Shown: positions 9,983 through 19,380, counted from the stretch's first letter. The stretch: DNA of 64,000 nt from Margaritifera margaritifera (GCA_029931535.1 JAQPZY010001569.1:2327001-2391000), one strand, 5' to 3'. Translations and numbers: made by a program. Notes: generated by a model not told the origin, from the letters alone.

Positions 9983-10327
9983 ATGCCTACTAAAAAAGTT
10001 AAAAAAATTAGTGCTAAAAGTGATTCAAAAAGGCATCTAGCAAATATAAAGCAAACCATAAAAATAATTGGGCAAATAAAGACTTTGACAAGTAAAATTG
10101 AGCGAATACTAGGAGATGAAATTACTGGTAATGGAATTACCACTGGCGGTTTTATTGGTCCAGCAGTATCTGTTTTAATTAAATCATTGTTACCAAAGGT
10201 TTTGACAGTGCTTGGAACACTTGGAATAGCTGCAGCATCTGGTGCAATATCTGGTGCAACAAATAAAGCTGTACAAGGTTCTGGTATCAGAACCGGTTCT
10301 GGTATTAGATTGGCAACATTGTTGTAA
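9983..10327 (+). CDS. Small basic-hydrophobic virion core-type protein
   Basis: An intact 114-residue product begins with a Lys-rich segment (MPTKKVKKISAKSDSKRH). A helix with isoleucine repeats follows, then a strongly hydrophobic Gly/Ala-rich segment (GTLGIAAASGAISGATNKA) and a GSGIRTGSGIR tail. This composition (basic head, hydrophobic Gly-rich tail) resembles small DNA-condensing or membrane-active minor virion proteins of adeno-like viruses and other Polintons. A TTTATAAAAACATTGC box precedes the ATG. The function is inferred from composition and position after the major capsid gene. Confidence 0.55.
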   Translation: MPTKKVKKISAKSDSKRHLANIKQTIKIIGQIKTLTSKIERILGDEITGNGITTGGFIGPAVSVLIKSLLPKVLTVLGTLGIAAASGAISGATNKAVQGSGIRTGSGIRLATLL

Positions 10328-10452
10328 CGTTGATTATATCAACGGTTGTAACAGTAACATTAATATAACCGTTGTTTACAACAACGTTGCTAATATCACC
10401 GGCATTGTTATAACAATGTGATTGTAATTTTAGTCTAATAGATTTTAATAAT
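10328..10452. promoter_or_regulatory. Spacer with CGTTGAT/ATCAACG inverted motif
   Basis: CGTTGAT (10,328-10,334) and ATCAACG (10,337-10,343) face each other with a 2-base loop right after the stop of the preceding gene. More AACGTTG-type motifs follow before the next ATG at 10,453. May act as transcript 3' end signal, replication or packaging motif; undetermined. Confidence 0.35.
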
Positions 10453-10856
10453 ATGTCATCGCCAGCAAAAAAACCTAGAAAGAAAAGAGCAACAAAAGCA
10501 TAAATGGAAATAAAGAAAGCAGAACTAGCTGTAAAGAAAGCAGCAATAAAATTAAAGAAAGAAGCAGCTGCTAAAAAGAAAGCAGACCGCGCTGTAAAAA
10601 AAAACAACAAGAAGAACACCGCGATCAAAGAAAACTGTATCACCTGAGGTAAAAAAAAGCCAGAGAAGTTCAACAAATAGTAAAAGAAATGATGCCGCTG
10701 TTTACCAAGCTGGACAAGCTAGTGACACCGGAAAAGAAGGGAGGCTTCCTTCAGATGATACTTCCAGCACTAGCAGGATTACTAGGAGGCCCACTGATAT
10801 CAAAACTGCTTGGAAACGGCCTGACACTACCAGGAACAGTACAAGGGATGTACTAG
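10453..10856 (+). pseudogene. Lys/Ala-rich core-type protein with hydrophobic tail, three lesions
   Basis: The first 16 codons (basic, PAKKPRKKR) end at TAA 10,501-10,503. The same frame continues as a Lys/Ala-rich helix (EIKKAELAVKKAAIKLKKE). Coding potential then shifts frame at an A9 run (10,596-10,604) and again at an A8 run (10,651-10,658). The last part reads EMMPLFTKLDKL, then a Gly/Leu-rich segment ending GTVQGMY and TAG at 10,854. The head is histone-like and the tail hydrophobic, resembling virion core proteins of adeno-like viruses. Because two breaks lie in long A runs, sequencing or assembly error is an alternative to real decay. Confidence 0.5.
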
Positions 10857-10896
10857 TGCGACCGATGATGCCAATGATACAGCATTGTCAAAGTCG

Positions 10897-11385
10897 ATGT
10901 TAAAAACAACGATAACACCGTTAAGTAATTTTAATATCAATGATAATCTCAAAAAAGTTCCAGGATTCAATGGTGTGTTTTCCAAAGACCAATTAAGAAA
11001 AAATAGCGATGGAATCACTACCCACTGTGTTGTAAATATACAGAACTTCAATGACGGATCAGGAACCCACTGGGTTGCATTATACGACAACAATTATTTT
11101 GATAGTTACGGATTTCCTCCAAGCGATCACATTAAAAGATATGTTCAATCATTTCCCAAATTTGCTAGTACACCAATCAAATACGTTAGTAATCAAATTC
11201 AGCAAAACGGCACCAATGCGTGCAGATATTATTGTATAATGTTTATTAAAGAGCTTTCCAAAGGTAAATCAATGCTGGACTTTATTTCACAGTTTGATCC
11301 CGTTTCCTCTGGAAATTCAAGCACCGGTGCTAACGTAGGAAGTATCAATAATGATCGAATTGCAATTGAATCTTTCAAACATTGA
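10897..11385 (+). CDS. Adenovirus-type cysteine protease (maturation protease)
   Basis: 162 residues from the ATG at 10,897; a TTG 12 bp upstream is in frame but less likely. The catalytic His is in GTHWVALY, the acidic partner in FDSYGF about 16 residues on, and the oxyanion Gln and nucleophile Cys in QQNGTNACRYYC. This order and spacing is that of the adenovirus maturation protease, which cleaves capsid and core precursors during virion assembly. The residue after the catalytic Cys is Arg where the family nearly always has Gly, which may impair activity in this copy. The frame is otherwise open. Confidence 0.88.
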   Translation: MLKTTITPLSNFNINDNLKKVPGFNGVFSKDQLRKNSDGITTHCVVNIQNFNDGSGTHWVALYDNNYFDSYGFPPSDHIKRYVQSFPKFASTPIKYVSNQIQQNGTNACRYYCIMFIKELSKGKSMLDFISQFDPVSSGNSSTGANVGSINNDRIAIESFKH

Positions 11386-11463
11386 TTATCATCATTGTTT
11401 TAACCCTTGTTATTAACAAGGTTAACAAAAAATTTAATTTTTTGTGTAATTGTTGATTATAAC

Positions 11464-11607
11464 ATGGCAGAAACGTATTGCTTAAAATGTAAGAAGAAAA
11501 CTGGCAATCTGAACGAAACGACCGTGAAAACAAAAAACAATAGAGCAATGATAAAAAGTATTTGTACGGTTTGTAAGAAAAATAAAAGCATATTTATAAA
11601 AGGATGA
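11464..11607 (+). CDS. DUF5679-like zinc-ribbon protein
   Basis: A 47-residue product with two CxxC pairs: YCLKCKKKTGN near the start and CTVCKKN near the end. A Lys-rich middle (NRAMIKSI) lies between them. This is the pattern of the small DUF5679 zinc ribbon found in many Polintons, adintoviruses and large DNA viruses. Its stop overlaps the start of the next gene (ATGA at 11,604-11,607), so the two are probably co-expressed. Function is unknown; nucleic-acid or protein binding is inferred. Confidence 0.7.
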   Translation: MAETYCLKCKKKTGNLNETTVKTKNNRAMIKSICTVCKKNKSIFIKG

Positions 11608-12922
11608 TTTGCAATTGTGAACATAGTAAGATGCTTTCCATTGAGGGAAACAAACTAGTTTGCTATTGCAACAAATGCGAACATCGTCAAATACTTGGAG
11701 GTGCTATTGATATTCATAATCTGATTGGAAAACTACCAAGACCAAAAGGAGGATGGACCCTGCCAGGACATAAGTACACAGAGCCTTTGAACCCACTAGA
11801 CGAACAACTTGACAGCAATGATCAACCACTTCCTGGACAAGAACCTTTTAACCAGGTTGACGCCATTGCTATGAAACATGATATTTGCTATCGTGATAAC
11901 CCCACTGATAAACACATGTGTGACAAAGAAATGTTGGACAAGCTCGGAGAGATGCAACCGGAAAATATAAGAGAAAGAATTGATCGGCGATTTGTGCAAG
12001 GAGTAATCGGAGCAAAATATAAACTTGGACTCGGTGGTGATATCGCCGGTGATAATATCACTGGTGATGGGATAGCTGAAGATATTGTTGAAAACGTACT
12101 TGGAATTGATGACGATAGTTTATACAGCGATGGAATCGGTGATAATCAAATTCGTTCTAATGAACTACACGCTCCAATAAAAAAAAGTTTCAGCGCAGGC
12201 GTGTTGTAGCAAATGCTGTCGACGACATTTGGTCAGTTGATTTAACGGATATGTCGTCGTTGGCTTCCAGCAATGATAATACAAATTTTTTACTTAATGC
12301 GGTAGATGTACAGAGCAGATATGCTTTTAGTGAACCAATACAAAATAAGATGGGCAACACAGTTTTAATCGCACTAAATAAAATTGTTACTGATAGTGGC
12401 CGGCAACCAAACAAAATATGGACTGATCATGGCCCAGAATTTTATAATAAGCAGTTTGATGATTGGCTTGATAAACATAATATCACCAAGTATATGACAG
12501 GAAACGAAGGAAAGAGTGTAATAGTTGAATGATTTAATAGAACACTCAAGGAAAAAATCTACAAGAAAATGACAGCAAAGAACACTGATAGATACATAGA
12601 TGAACTGCAGGCAATTGTTTCCGATTACAACAATTCAAAACATCGTTCAATCAGAATGACACCAAATGAAGCCGTAAATAATCCTGTTCTTGCAAATGAA
12701 AACTTGTATCGAAGGCATAAATTTAATGTTGGTGATCGAGGCAGGATTTCAGTGGTAAAAAAACAATTTGAAAAGGGCTATACGCCTAATTATACCGACG
12801 AAATATTTATCGTTGATGAAATACTATTGACATTTCCTGTCACGTACAGAATCAAAGATTTAAAAAATGAACCTATCATAGGAAGCTTTTATGAGCAGGA
12901 ACTATTAAAAACTAGATTGTGA
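11604..12922 (+). pseudogene. PLA2-domain / retroviral-type integrase fusion, one frame break and one TGA
   Basis: The N terminus has Cys pairs (CNCEH, CYCNKC). A parvovirus VP1-like phospholipase A2 domain follows: calcium loop YTEPLNPLDEQ and catalytic pair in KHDICY at about residue 92. The usual Gly of the loop is Glu here. A linker ending ELHAPIKK runs into an A8 run at 12,179-12,186. One frame back, coding continues with RRRVV and a DDE integrase core: first Asp in WSVDLTDM, second in WTDHGPEF, Glu in the NEGKSVIVE segment. Right after that Glu is a TGA (12,530-12,532) where integrases have Arg. The C terminus (FNVGDRGRIS, GSFYEQELL) is the SH3-like tail of Polinton integrases. PLA2 would help endosomal escape; the integrase inserts the element with 6-bp target duplications. 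Confidence 0.85.
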
Positions 12923-13546
12923 TCCGCCGACATTGGTCGCAGCGATCACCGAATTATATATTTTGTTATACTTTGGTAGTAATCGATTAGACTTTAATGG
13001 CTTACACATCTTAATCAGCTCATTTGCTCGTTTTGAATCTATAATACCAGTATCCTCAAGTAATAAAAATATCTTAGCGAAAATAAAATCAAATTTAATA
13101 ATTTTTTGTCTTCCAGGAATATTAATATTCATAAATATTTTTATGCGCTCGCTAAACGCTTCCTGCTCACATAAAGTTAGCCCAAACTTTTCTATTTTAC
13201 TTTTAAGATGATATTTAACATTGTATCGTTGTGGTTGCTTTCTATAACACTTATACGAATTTGAATCAACAACGCCTTTGGTATTGTCTTCGTTATTGTT
13301 TACAATTGGTGTATCCATAACAATGCCATCCAAAATATATTGAAGTACATAATCGTCATATAATAACGGATCATTTGGGTAAACATGTAAATAGTCACAA
13401 AAATATGAATAACCTTGTAATGGCTTTTGATGAGGCTTATTATTAACAACGATGTCTTTGGCATTGTCATCGATGTTATCATTAATGTTTTCAACATCAA
13501 TCAATAAAATTAATGTTTCAAGCATTGACGTTGACGTTAAAAACAT
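12905..13546 (-). CDS. Unknown Polinton protein (213 aa)
   Basis: An intact reading frame lies on the strand opposite its neighbours and overlaps the last 18 bases of the integrase gene tail to tail. The start may be the ATG at 13,546 or one at 13,525. The N-terminal third is Asp/Asn-rich. The C-terminal half is helical and charged: YNVKYHLKSKIEKFGLTLCE, then IPGRQKI, FAKIFLLLEDTGI, and LLPKYNKIYNSV. This is faintly reminiscent of VLTF3-like late transcription factors, but I would not assign it without a profile search. No signal peptide or membrane segment is seen. Confidence 0.6.
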   Translation of the reverse strand: MFLTSTSMLETLILLIDVENINDNIDDNAKDIVVNNKPHQKPLQGYSYFCDYLHVYPNDPLLYDDYVLQYILDGIVMDTPIVNNNEDNTKGVVDSNSYKCYRKQPQRYNVKYHLKSKIEKFGLTLCEQEAFSERIKIFMNINIPGRQKIIKFDFIFAKIFLLLEDTGIIDSKRANELIKMCKPLKSNRLLPKYNKIYNSVIAATNVGGSQSSF

Positions 13547-13572
13547 TATATATTTTATGTAATTATATTAAT

Positions 13573-13773
13573 ATGACAAAATATAAAACTAAAGGATATA
13601 TACAAAATATTGTTGATCTCAACGAGGCAATAAGGGTTTGTTTTTGTGTTCCAATAAACCTTAAACTTAAAATAAATGATAAACCATCTGAAGTTTACAA
13701 AATCAATAATGAAAATGTTTACAAGGATGTTAAACCAAATAACGTACTATTAACATTGGAGGAAAATATTTAA
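13573..13773 (+). CDS. Small hypothetical Polinton protein (66 aa)
   Basis: Begins MTKYKTKGYIQNIVDLNEAI after an AT-rich ATTATATATTTTATG box and ends EENI. It is lysine- and asparagine-rich, with a possible beta segment (VCFCVPINLKLKIND). No family recognised. It is divergent from the unknown minus-strand gene, and the two starts overlap by the promoter-like spacer at 13,526-13,572. A 27-codon frame (13,796-13,879) follows but is too short to call. Confidence 0.4.
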   Translation: MTKYKTKGYIQNIVDLNEAIRVCFCVPINLKLKINDKPSEVYKINNENVYKDVKPNNVLLTLEENI

Positions 13774-13881
13774 AAATAATGGAACAATTGTAACTATGTG
13801 GGACGCAGACGCAATAATGAATTATAGCCACAGCTGTATTAATGTTGAGGAGCTAATGAAAATACTTGATTCAAAATAGCT

Positions 13882-14408
13882 TTAGATGTACTCGAAAGAA
13901 AATCTGCTATCGTATTTCTTTGAATAAGCTGAATTACAAACATGATCAGCAACAAATTTCACAGACCTCATATTAATATCAAAATATAATGCAGCGGATT
14001 TCATTGATCTAAACGATTGATTTTCACCTGTAAGCAAATCCGTGGACACCACAGGTCTAGGAGGTTTATAACATCCATTTGCACCCTTACCTCTACGACA
14101 GTTCTCCTTTTGTGTAACCAAATCCAAATTTTCATTCTATTATCAGTTTTGATACCATTAATATGATCAATAACTAATCGAGGACCTGTAACATCAATAA
14201 GGCCGTTAAACACCTCATAAACAAATCTGTGAGCGAAAATAGTTTTTTCGTGATGGCTATCCTTGTCATTGACATTAACACTTATTTTAAGATACCCCAT
14301 ATTGTTTAAATTACCAAGAGGATTTTGATTACATTTATGCCTAATAACTCCTTGTGAATTTGCTTCGTAATTTTCGTACACTGGGTGTGGATAAAAATTA
14401 TTGGTCAT
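13882..14408 (-). pseudogene. HNH endonuclease with NUMOD motifs, one frameshift
   Basis: From ATG 14,408 the protein starts with a NUMOD4-like segment (YENYEANSQGVIRH), then the HNH core: FAHRFVYEVFNG and VIDHINGIKTDNR. The frame breaks near 14,135. The other frame continues with a Lys/Arg-rich stretch and a NUMOD1-like DNA-binding module (SMKSAALYFDINMRSVKF) to TAG near 13,882. This is the architecture of free-standing or intron-borne homing endonucleases of phages and large DNA viruses, which cut a target site to spread. It lies between a small gene and the polymerase gene on the opposite strand, and has no obvious host intron here. Confidence 0.75.
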
Positions 14409-14526
14409 TATATAACTGTCTGTAAAAAATAAATAAAATCAATTAAATATTTGTAAACTAAATATAATGATCTGAAACTTACGTGAACTAGCAACGCAGT
14501 CAGTGCTAAGCCAAACAAAATTTACG

Positions 14527-17500
14527 ATGCGAGAGACCGATAAGGCGTTTGCGGGCTCTGATAAAAATTTTATTTTTGATGATCAGCAAGTATTAAACGC
14601 ATCTTCGGAGACGTACACGTTGAACACAGGAAACTTTGGAATAAGACCTAGCGATATGATCGCAATGGTTAAACCAATAATAAACAATCAATTAAGCCAA
14701 AAATATGCAATAAAAATTAATATTCAATATAATGTATTATTCGTAATTGGTGAGCTTATTGTGTTGGAGGAAGAATCAGAATCATATAAAACAACTAAAA
14801 CAACATTAATAACACGAGGATTAAACATTGATGAGATTTTAACGAAATTACATAAAGATCTTAGTGACCAGATTGAAAACCATGAGGGAGCTGGATCTGG
14901 ATGGAAATTCAAAACTATTACTTCAGTTTCGCTTAGCACACACAATGTTAAGCCAGCAGGTGGATCAAGTTTTATTGAGTTGCCTGGCCATTACAAAAAC
15001 TCAAAGTGCATTGTAAATGTTAAAAATAACGACGACAAGTGCTTTCAGTGGGTGGTTCTTTCAAAATTGTATCCAGCTGAATCAAACCCAAATAGAGTAT
15101 CAAATTACAAAGAGTATGTAAATAGATTAAATTTTTATAAAATTGAATTTCCGGTACAAATCAACAAAATTGAGAAGTTTGCTCGGCAAAATAACTTAAC
15201 TATAAATGTATTTGGCTTGGACCGTGCAAAAATCACTGGAGACCTATTTTCGTATCCATTGATAATAAGTGAAAATTTACAAGATAAAAAGGTACAGGCG
15301 AGCGAAGTAATTAATCTATTATTTTATAAAAATCACTATTGCTGGATTAAAAACTTTAATGGATTTAATAACAGTCAAAATAATAAACATAAAGGAAAAC
15401 TTTATTTCTGTTATCGTTGCTTAAGCAGGTTTACCACACAGGAAGTATTAGATTGGCATTTAGAATACTGCTCAAACAAACAAAAAATTACTATGCCTGA
15501 TATTGAGCATTCGAAGTTAAGTTTTAAAAATCCAGAACGATGTAGGAGAATACCGTTTGTAATATACGCTGATTTTGAATCATTACTGGAAAATATCGAT
15601 GTTGCAATAAACAACCCAAATATATCATCAACAACAAAAATACATAACCATATCCCCTGTAGTGTTGCTTACAAGGTTGTTTGCGAGTACGATAAGTCAA
15701 AATCAAAAAACATTGAGATATACCGTGGTGTTAATCCAGCAGAGTGGCTATTAACTAATTTGCTAATTGAGATAAAAGAAATTAAAAAAGTATTAAGAGC
15801 CGATAACAAGTATGATAAGTCCAAAATGTTTGTTCCAGTGGTTTTCCACAACTTTAGAGGATATGACGCACATATTATCGTTGACGCGCTTGGCAACAAA
15901 AAATTTAGTGTTAAAACGATCAAATGTATTCCAAATAGCACTAAAAAATATTTATCAGTGACTTTAAAACAACTTAGATTCATTGATAGCTTTCAGTTTA
16001 TGTCAGCATCATTGGATAATCTTGTAAAAGGTTGTACTGTGTTTGATAACTTAGAAGAATACTTTGGTGCTGATTCTAATTATTTAAAGCGCAAAGGTGT
16101 TTATCCTTACAAGTACATGAACGATTTTTCAAGATTTGATGAGGTATCGCTGCCTGATATATCAAAATTTTATTCAAAGGTTCGTATCGAAGGAATAAAC
16201 CAAAACGAGTACAAATACGCTCAACAAATATGGGAAAAATTTCAATGCAAAAACCTTGGAGATTACCATGATCTGTACTTAATAACAGATGTTTAACTTT
16301 TAGTGCTCGTACAACTACGGATTGGATCCCTTGTGGTATTTTTCATCTCCAGGGCTCGCTTGGGATGCAGCATTAAAAATAAGTAATGTAACATTAGATT
16401 TATTCACAGATGCAGATATGTATTTATTTATTGAAAAAGGTATCCACGGAGGAATATCAGTAATAACAAAGAAATATGCAAGCGCTAACAACAAATACTT
16501 ACCAGATTATGATTCAAGTAAGGAATCGAGCTATATAATCTATTTGGATCCAAATAATCTTTATGCGTGGGCAATGAGTCAACCTTTACCAGTTGGGAAC
16601 TACAAATGGATAACAGAAGAACAATACCTAAACGAAAAGCCAAATAATAAAATCGGATATTTCATTGAAGTTGATCTTGAGTATCCATCTGAATTACACA
16701 ATCTACATAACGACTATCCGTTCTGTGCTGAGCAGATTAAAATCAATAGTTCATGGCTTTCTACCACCCAGATTCAACACGGTTGTAAAAGCGCTACAGA
16801 AAAGTTAGTTCCAAACCTAATGAACAAAACAAGATACGTAATACATTATAAAGCGTTAAATCAAGCAGTCGCCGCTGGTTTAAAAATAACTCGTATTTAC
16901 CGGGTTCTAAAGTTTAAACAATCTTGTTCGCTAAAAGACTACATTGAATTTAACACAACCAAGAGAGCAGCTGCAACAACAGAATTTGATAAAGACTTTT
17001 TTAAACGAATGAACAACAATGTATTCGGCAAAACAATGGAAAACTTAAGAAAACGTCAGGAAATTGAACTTATCAACAATGAGGCGTGGCGAGATAAAGT
17101 AATAGCAAAAGATAATTTTATCTCAAGAAAAATATTTAATGAAAATTTAATAGCAGCCCATATGCGTAAAACAAACCTAACACTAAATAAACCAATAGCA
17201 AATGGAGCAGCTGTTTTAGACCTTTCAAAAACATTAATGTATGACTTCTACTATGATGTTATCAAAAAATTATATCCAGGCGATAAATCACAATTATTAT
17301 TCACGGACACTGATTCACTCTGTATTTACGTGTTCACTAATGATATTTATCAGCACATGTACGATAATCGTCAATGGTTTGATCTATCAGATTATCCTGC
17401 TGATAGTGGATTTAAATCCAATGAAAATAAAAAAGTCATAGGAAAATTCAAAGATGAAACAAACTTCATTCCAATATCTGAATTCGTTGGATTAAGAAGT

Positions 17501-17806
17501 AAACTTTACAGTATTAAACTCGCTGATGGATCAGTAAAAAAACGTGCTAAAGGAATATAAAAGGCTGTTGTCGACAAAAAGATAAATTTTGGTGACTATA
17601 AAGACGCACTAACCGGAAAGCGTGATCATGTGTTAATGACAACATTACGATCTGATAAACATAAAATTACTACATCGGTGATAAATAAAGCAGGATTAAA
17701 CAACTATGATGACAAACGATGGTGCGAAGATGGAATAAACACGTACGCGATAGGTCATTATAAAACTAACCCTCAGTTTACTGAACTAGACTTTTTATTT
17801 ACTTAA
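14527..17806 (+). pseudogene. Protein-primed family B DNA polymerase (Polinton PolB), two lesions
   Basis: About 1,090 codons, normal for Polinton PolB; the ATG at 14,527 is the first in-frame ATG. The N-terminal part has VSNYKEYVNRLNFYKIEFPV and a C2H2-like finger, CYRCLSRFTTQEVLDWHLEYC without its last residue being unusual. Exonuclease motifs are YADFES (ExoI), FHNFRGYDAH (ExoII) and YLITDV (ExoIII). Polymerase motifs are DPNNLYAWAM (A), NNNVFGKTMENL (B) and LLFTDTDS (C). Just after ExoIII (16,292-16,321) there is a stop, a frame change and apparently about ten missing codons. TAA at 17,558-17,560 interrupts the last 83 codons. The enzyme would replicate the linear element from a terminal protein primer. 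Confidence 0.93.
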
Positions 17807-18057
17807 AACATTGTAATGCACGCGAAATTAATTTTTACAAGGGGGATTTTTTACCTTAAAACAAATAGTTGATAATAATTTTAGCACTTGGCGGCGGCGT
17901 TTGCTGGAGTTGTTTCCGGCGATTTTCAACAACTTGATGCCCACGCTTTTGGGGCACCCCATGGGGTTTAGATAGAGCAATTTGTCTGCAAAATGAAAAC
18001 TTCTACGTCGAAAAAAGACAAAAAGTGTTTTTGAATCCGCCTTTTATCATACTTTTA
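17807..18057. other. Probable right terminal region of the Polinton
   Basis: No gene. The sequence changes from AT-rich to a GC-richer block (GGCGGCGGCGTTTGC near 17,890 and a TTGGGGCACCCCATGGGG near-palindrome near 17,950). This is the kind of non-coding end expected outside PolB. The partner terminal repeat lies outside the window, so the boundary cannot be fixed. A short direct repeat, CTTTTATCATA, lies at 18,040-18,060. Confidence 0.35.
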
Positions 18058-18450
18058 TCATACTACTTGTACACCTTGACAGTTATCAGTAAAGCACATG
18101 AAGAATGGGAGGGGTATTTTGTGCCAAGGAGCCCTGGTAAGATTCTCGGTTGGCAGTGACACTTTAGCTTTAGAAAGATCAGAATTGTGATCACACGATA
18201 AACTCCCATCAGTAGACATCAATGATCTATTGGCTGTCTTCTTGTAATGCCCAATTTTCCCAGGATGGTGCTTGTTCATATGGTAGGTTAGACTTGTGGT
18301 TCCATCAGAAAACTTAACATAAGCCTCACATATCGGCACACAGCAATTGCCCTCATCAATCTTCCTGTCCGTTTTACTCTTTCTTAAAGCAAAATGAATC
18401 CATGTGGCCGACCGTGCTTTCTAATTTTTCACCAGATCGTACTCAGCCAT
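18058..18450 (-). pseudogene. BED zinc-finger N terminus of a hAT-type transposase
   Basis: From ATG 18,450 the frame reads through a TAG at 18,421-18,423. It then shows the BED pattern: ATWIHF aromatic start, a CxxxC-type metal pair (CCVPIC), then TTSLTYHMNKHHPGK. The finger is followed by a Ser/Thr-rich segment and ends at 18,058. BED fingers start hAT transposases and derived ZBED proteins. No hAT catalytic or dimerisation domain follows on this strand, so it is an orphan fragment or a first exon. Confidence 0.65.
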
Positions 18451-18860
18451 GATTGAAACGCTTGTTGCTCAAGGTCAATGTCAGTTAGTTATCAATGTCT
18501 GCAAGGTGCTTATTTGTTGACATAGAGAAGCTAAGGCTTCAGAAGGATGAAGATTAACATTGATGAAACTTCCCAGGGAAACAAAATATAAATCTTACTG
18601 AAGCAGATCACCGAAGGTACAGGTATGAATTCAATCGGTCATTGTCAGTTGGAAACTATTTTAAGTGGTAAAACATTGCGAATATTAATTTATTAAAATA
18701 ACAGAGTTTCTTTGCAGCTTTTTATCAAAATTTACGTCAATATCGTACTATACCAATATAATACATTTATATCGCGATTATTGTATCGCAGGTTCAGTAC
18801 CACAATATACCGATATTTTATATTATCGCGCACCACTAGAGCTTAGATCATGTACAATTT
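18451..18860. other. AT-rich non-coding stretch
   Basis: No coding or RNA signal seen. It holds several TATCG/CGATA motifs (18,740-18,830). Confidence 0.4.
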
Positions 18861-19380
18861 CTATAGTATGGGCCCGTCCATTCTGAATCATACACAACCT
18901 TTGGTCTTTGAAAGTATTTACCTGGGCCAGTTACTATCTAGCTGAGGATTATTTAATCCCTTTATACCTTACAAAATTTCAAACCAAACCTTGTTCCGTC
19001 TGTGCAGACTTTTTTAATTTGGAAAAATAAAGTGGTTAACGACGAGCACAAATACCATCTGCTATAATCAGTAAAATTAAAATAAAGGCTACGAAAATAG
19101 TGAAAAAAATTATCTGAATCATAAAAATGTAATGTAAGTAGAATACAGACTTTATCATATTGTTCTTAATTATATGCCACACATTTCAAAATAATGCAGT
19201 CTGAATAAAAATGTCTTTATAAGATTTTTGTAACATTCATAATTAAGTAGCATTTAAAATGTTAGTGCTTAGACTATATTTAAAGTAATAATTAAAATAT
19301 TCAGATGACAATATTTTTTACATTTTTTTTTTTACCAAATCAGTGATGAATACAAATAAAGATAGAAATGTAAAATCAAC
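18861..19380. repeat. Left arm of long inverted repeat
   Basis: Pairs with 20,820-21,486 on the opposite strand; shared landmarks include CAAACCTTGTTC, ATCAGTAAAATTAAAATAAA and AAATATTCAGATGACAATA. Confidence 0.75.

Larger units (their letters stand above)
1..17950. mobile_element. Polinton/Maverick (adintovirus-like) element, left end outside window
   Basis: This block holds the hallmark set of a Polinton: protein-primed family B DNA polymerase, retroviral-type integrase, A32-like packaging ATPase, adenovirus-type cysteine protease, double jelly-roll major capsid protein and a penton-like protein. It adds a parvovirus-like PLA2 domain and a DUF5679-like zinc ribbon, a combination described for adintovirus-type elements. 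The window begins inside a minus-strand gene, so the left terminal repeat is missing. The right boundary is placed only approximately, after the polymerase stop at 17,806. No terminal repeat or target duplication could be paired. A 1.5-kb Tigger-like element is nested at 5,003-6,539. Most genes have stops or frame breaks. Confidence 0.93.

Noticed and set aside
10305..10676. Minus-strand open frame of 123 codons rich in Phe and Ala
   Set aside because: It is the shadow of the Lys/Ala-rich plus-strand core-type gene; Lys AAA/AAG codons read backward give Phe and Leu.
13900..14400. Group I intron containing the HNH gene
   Set aside because: The flanking genes are separate and on the other strand; no interrupted host gene or intron core was recognised.
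1..17806. Alternative genetic code in the element (stops read as amino acids)
   Set aside because: In-frame TAA and TGA occur only once or twice per gene, genes also end at TAA, and A-run frame breaks coexist, so decay or sequence error is simpler.
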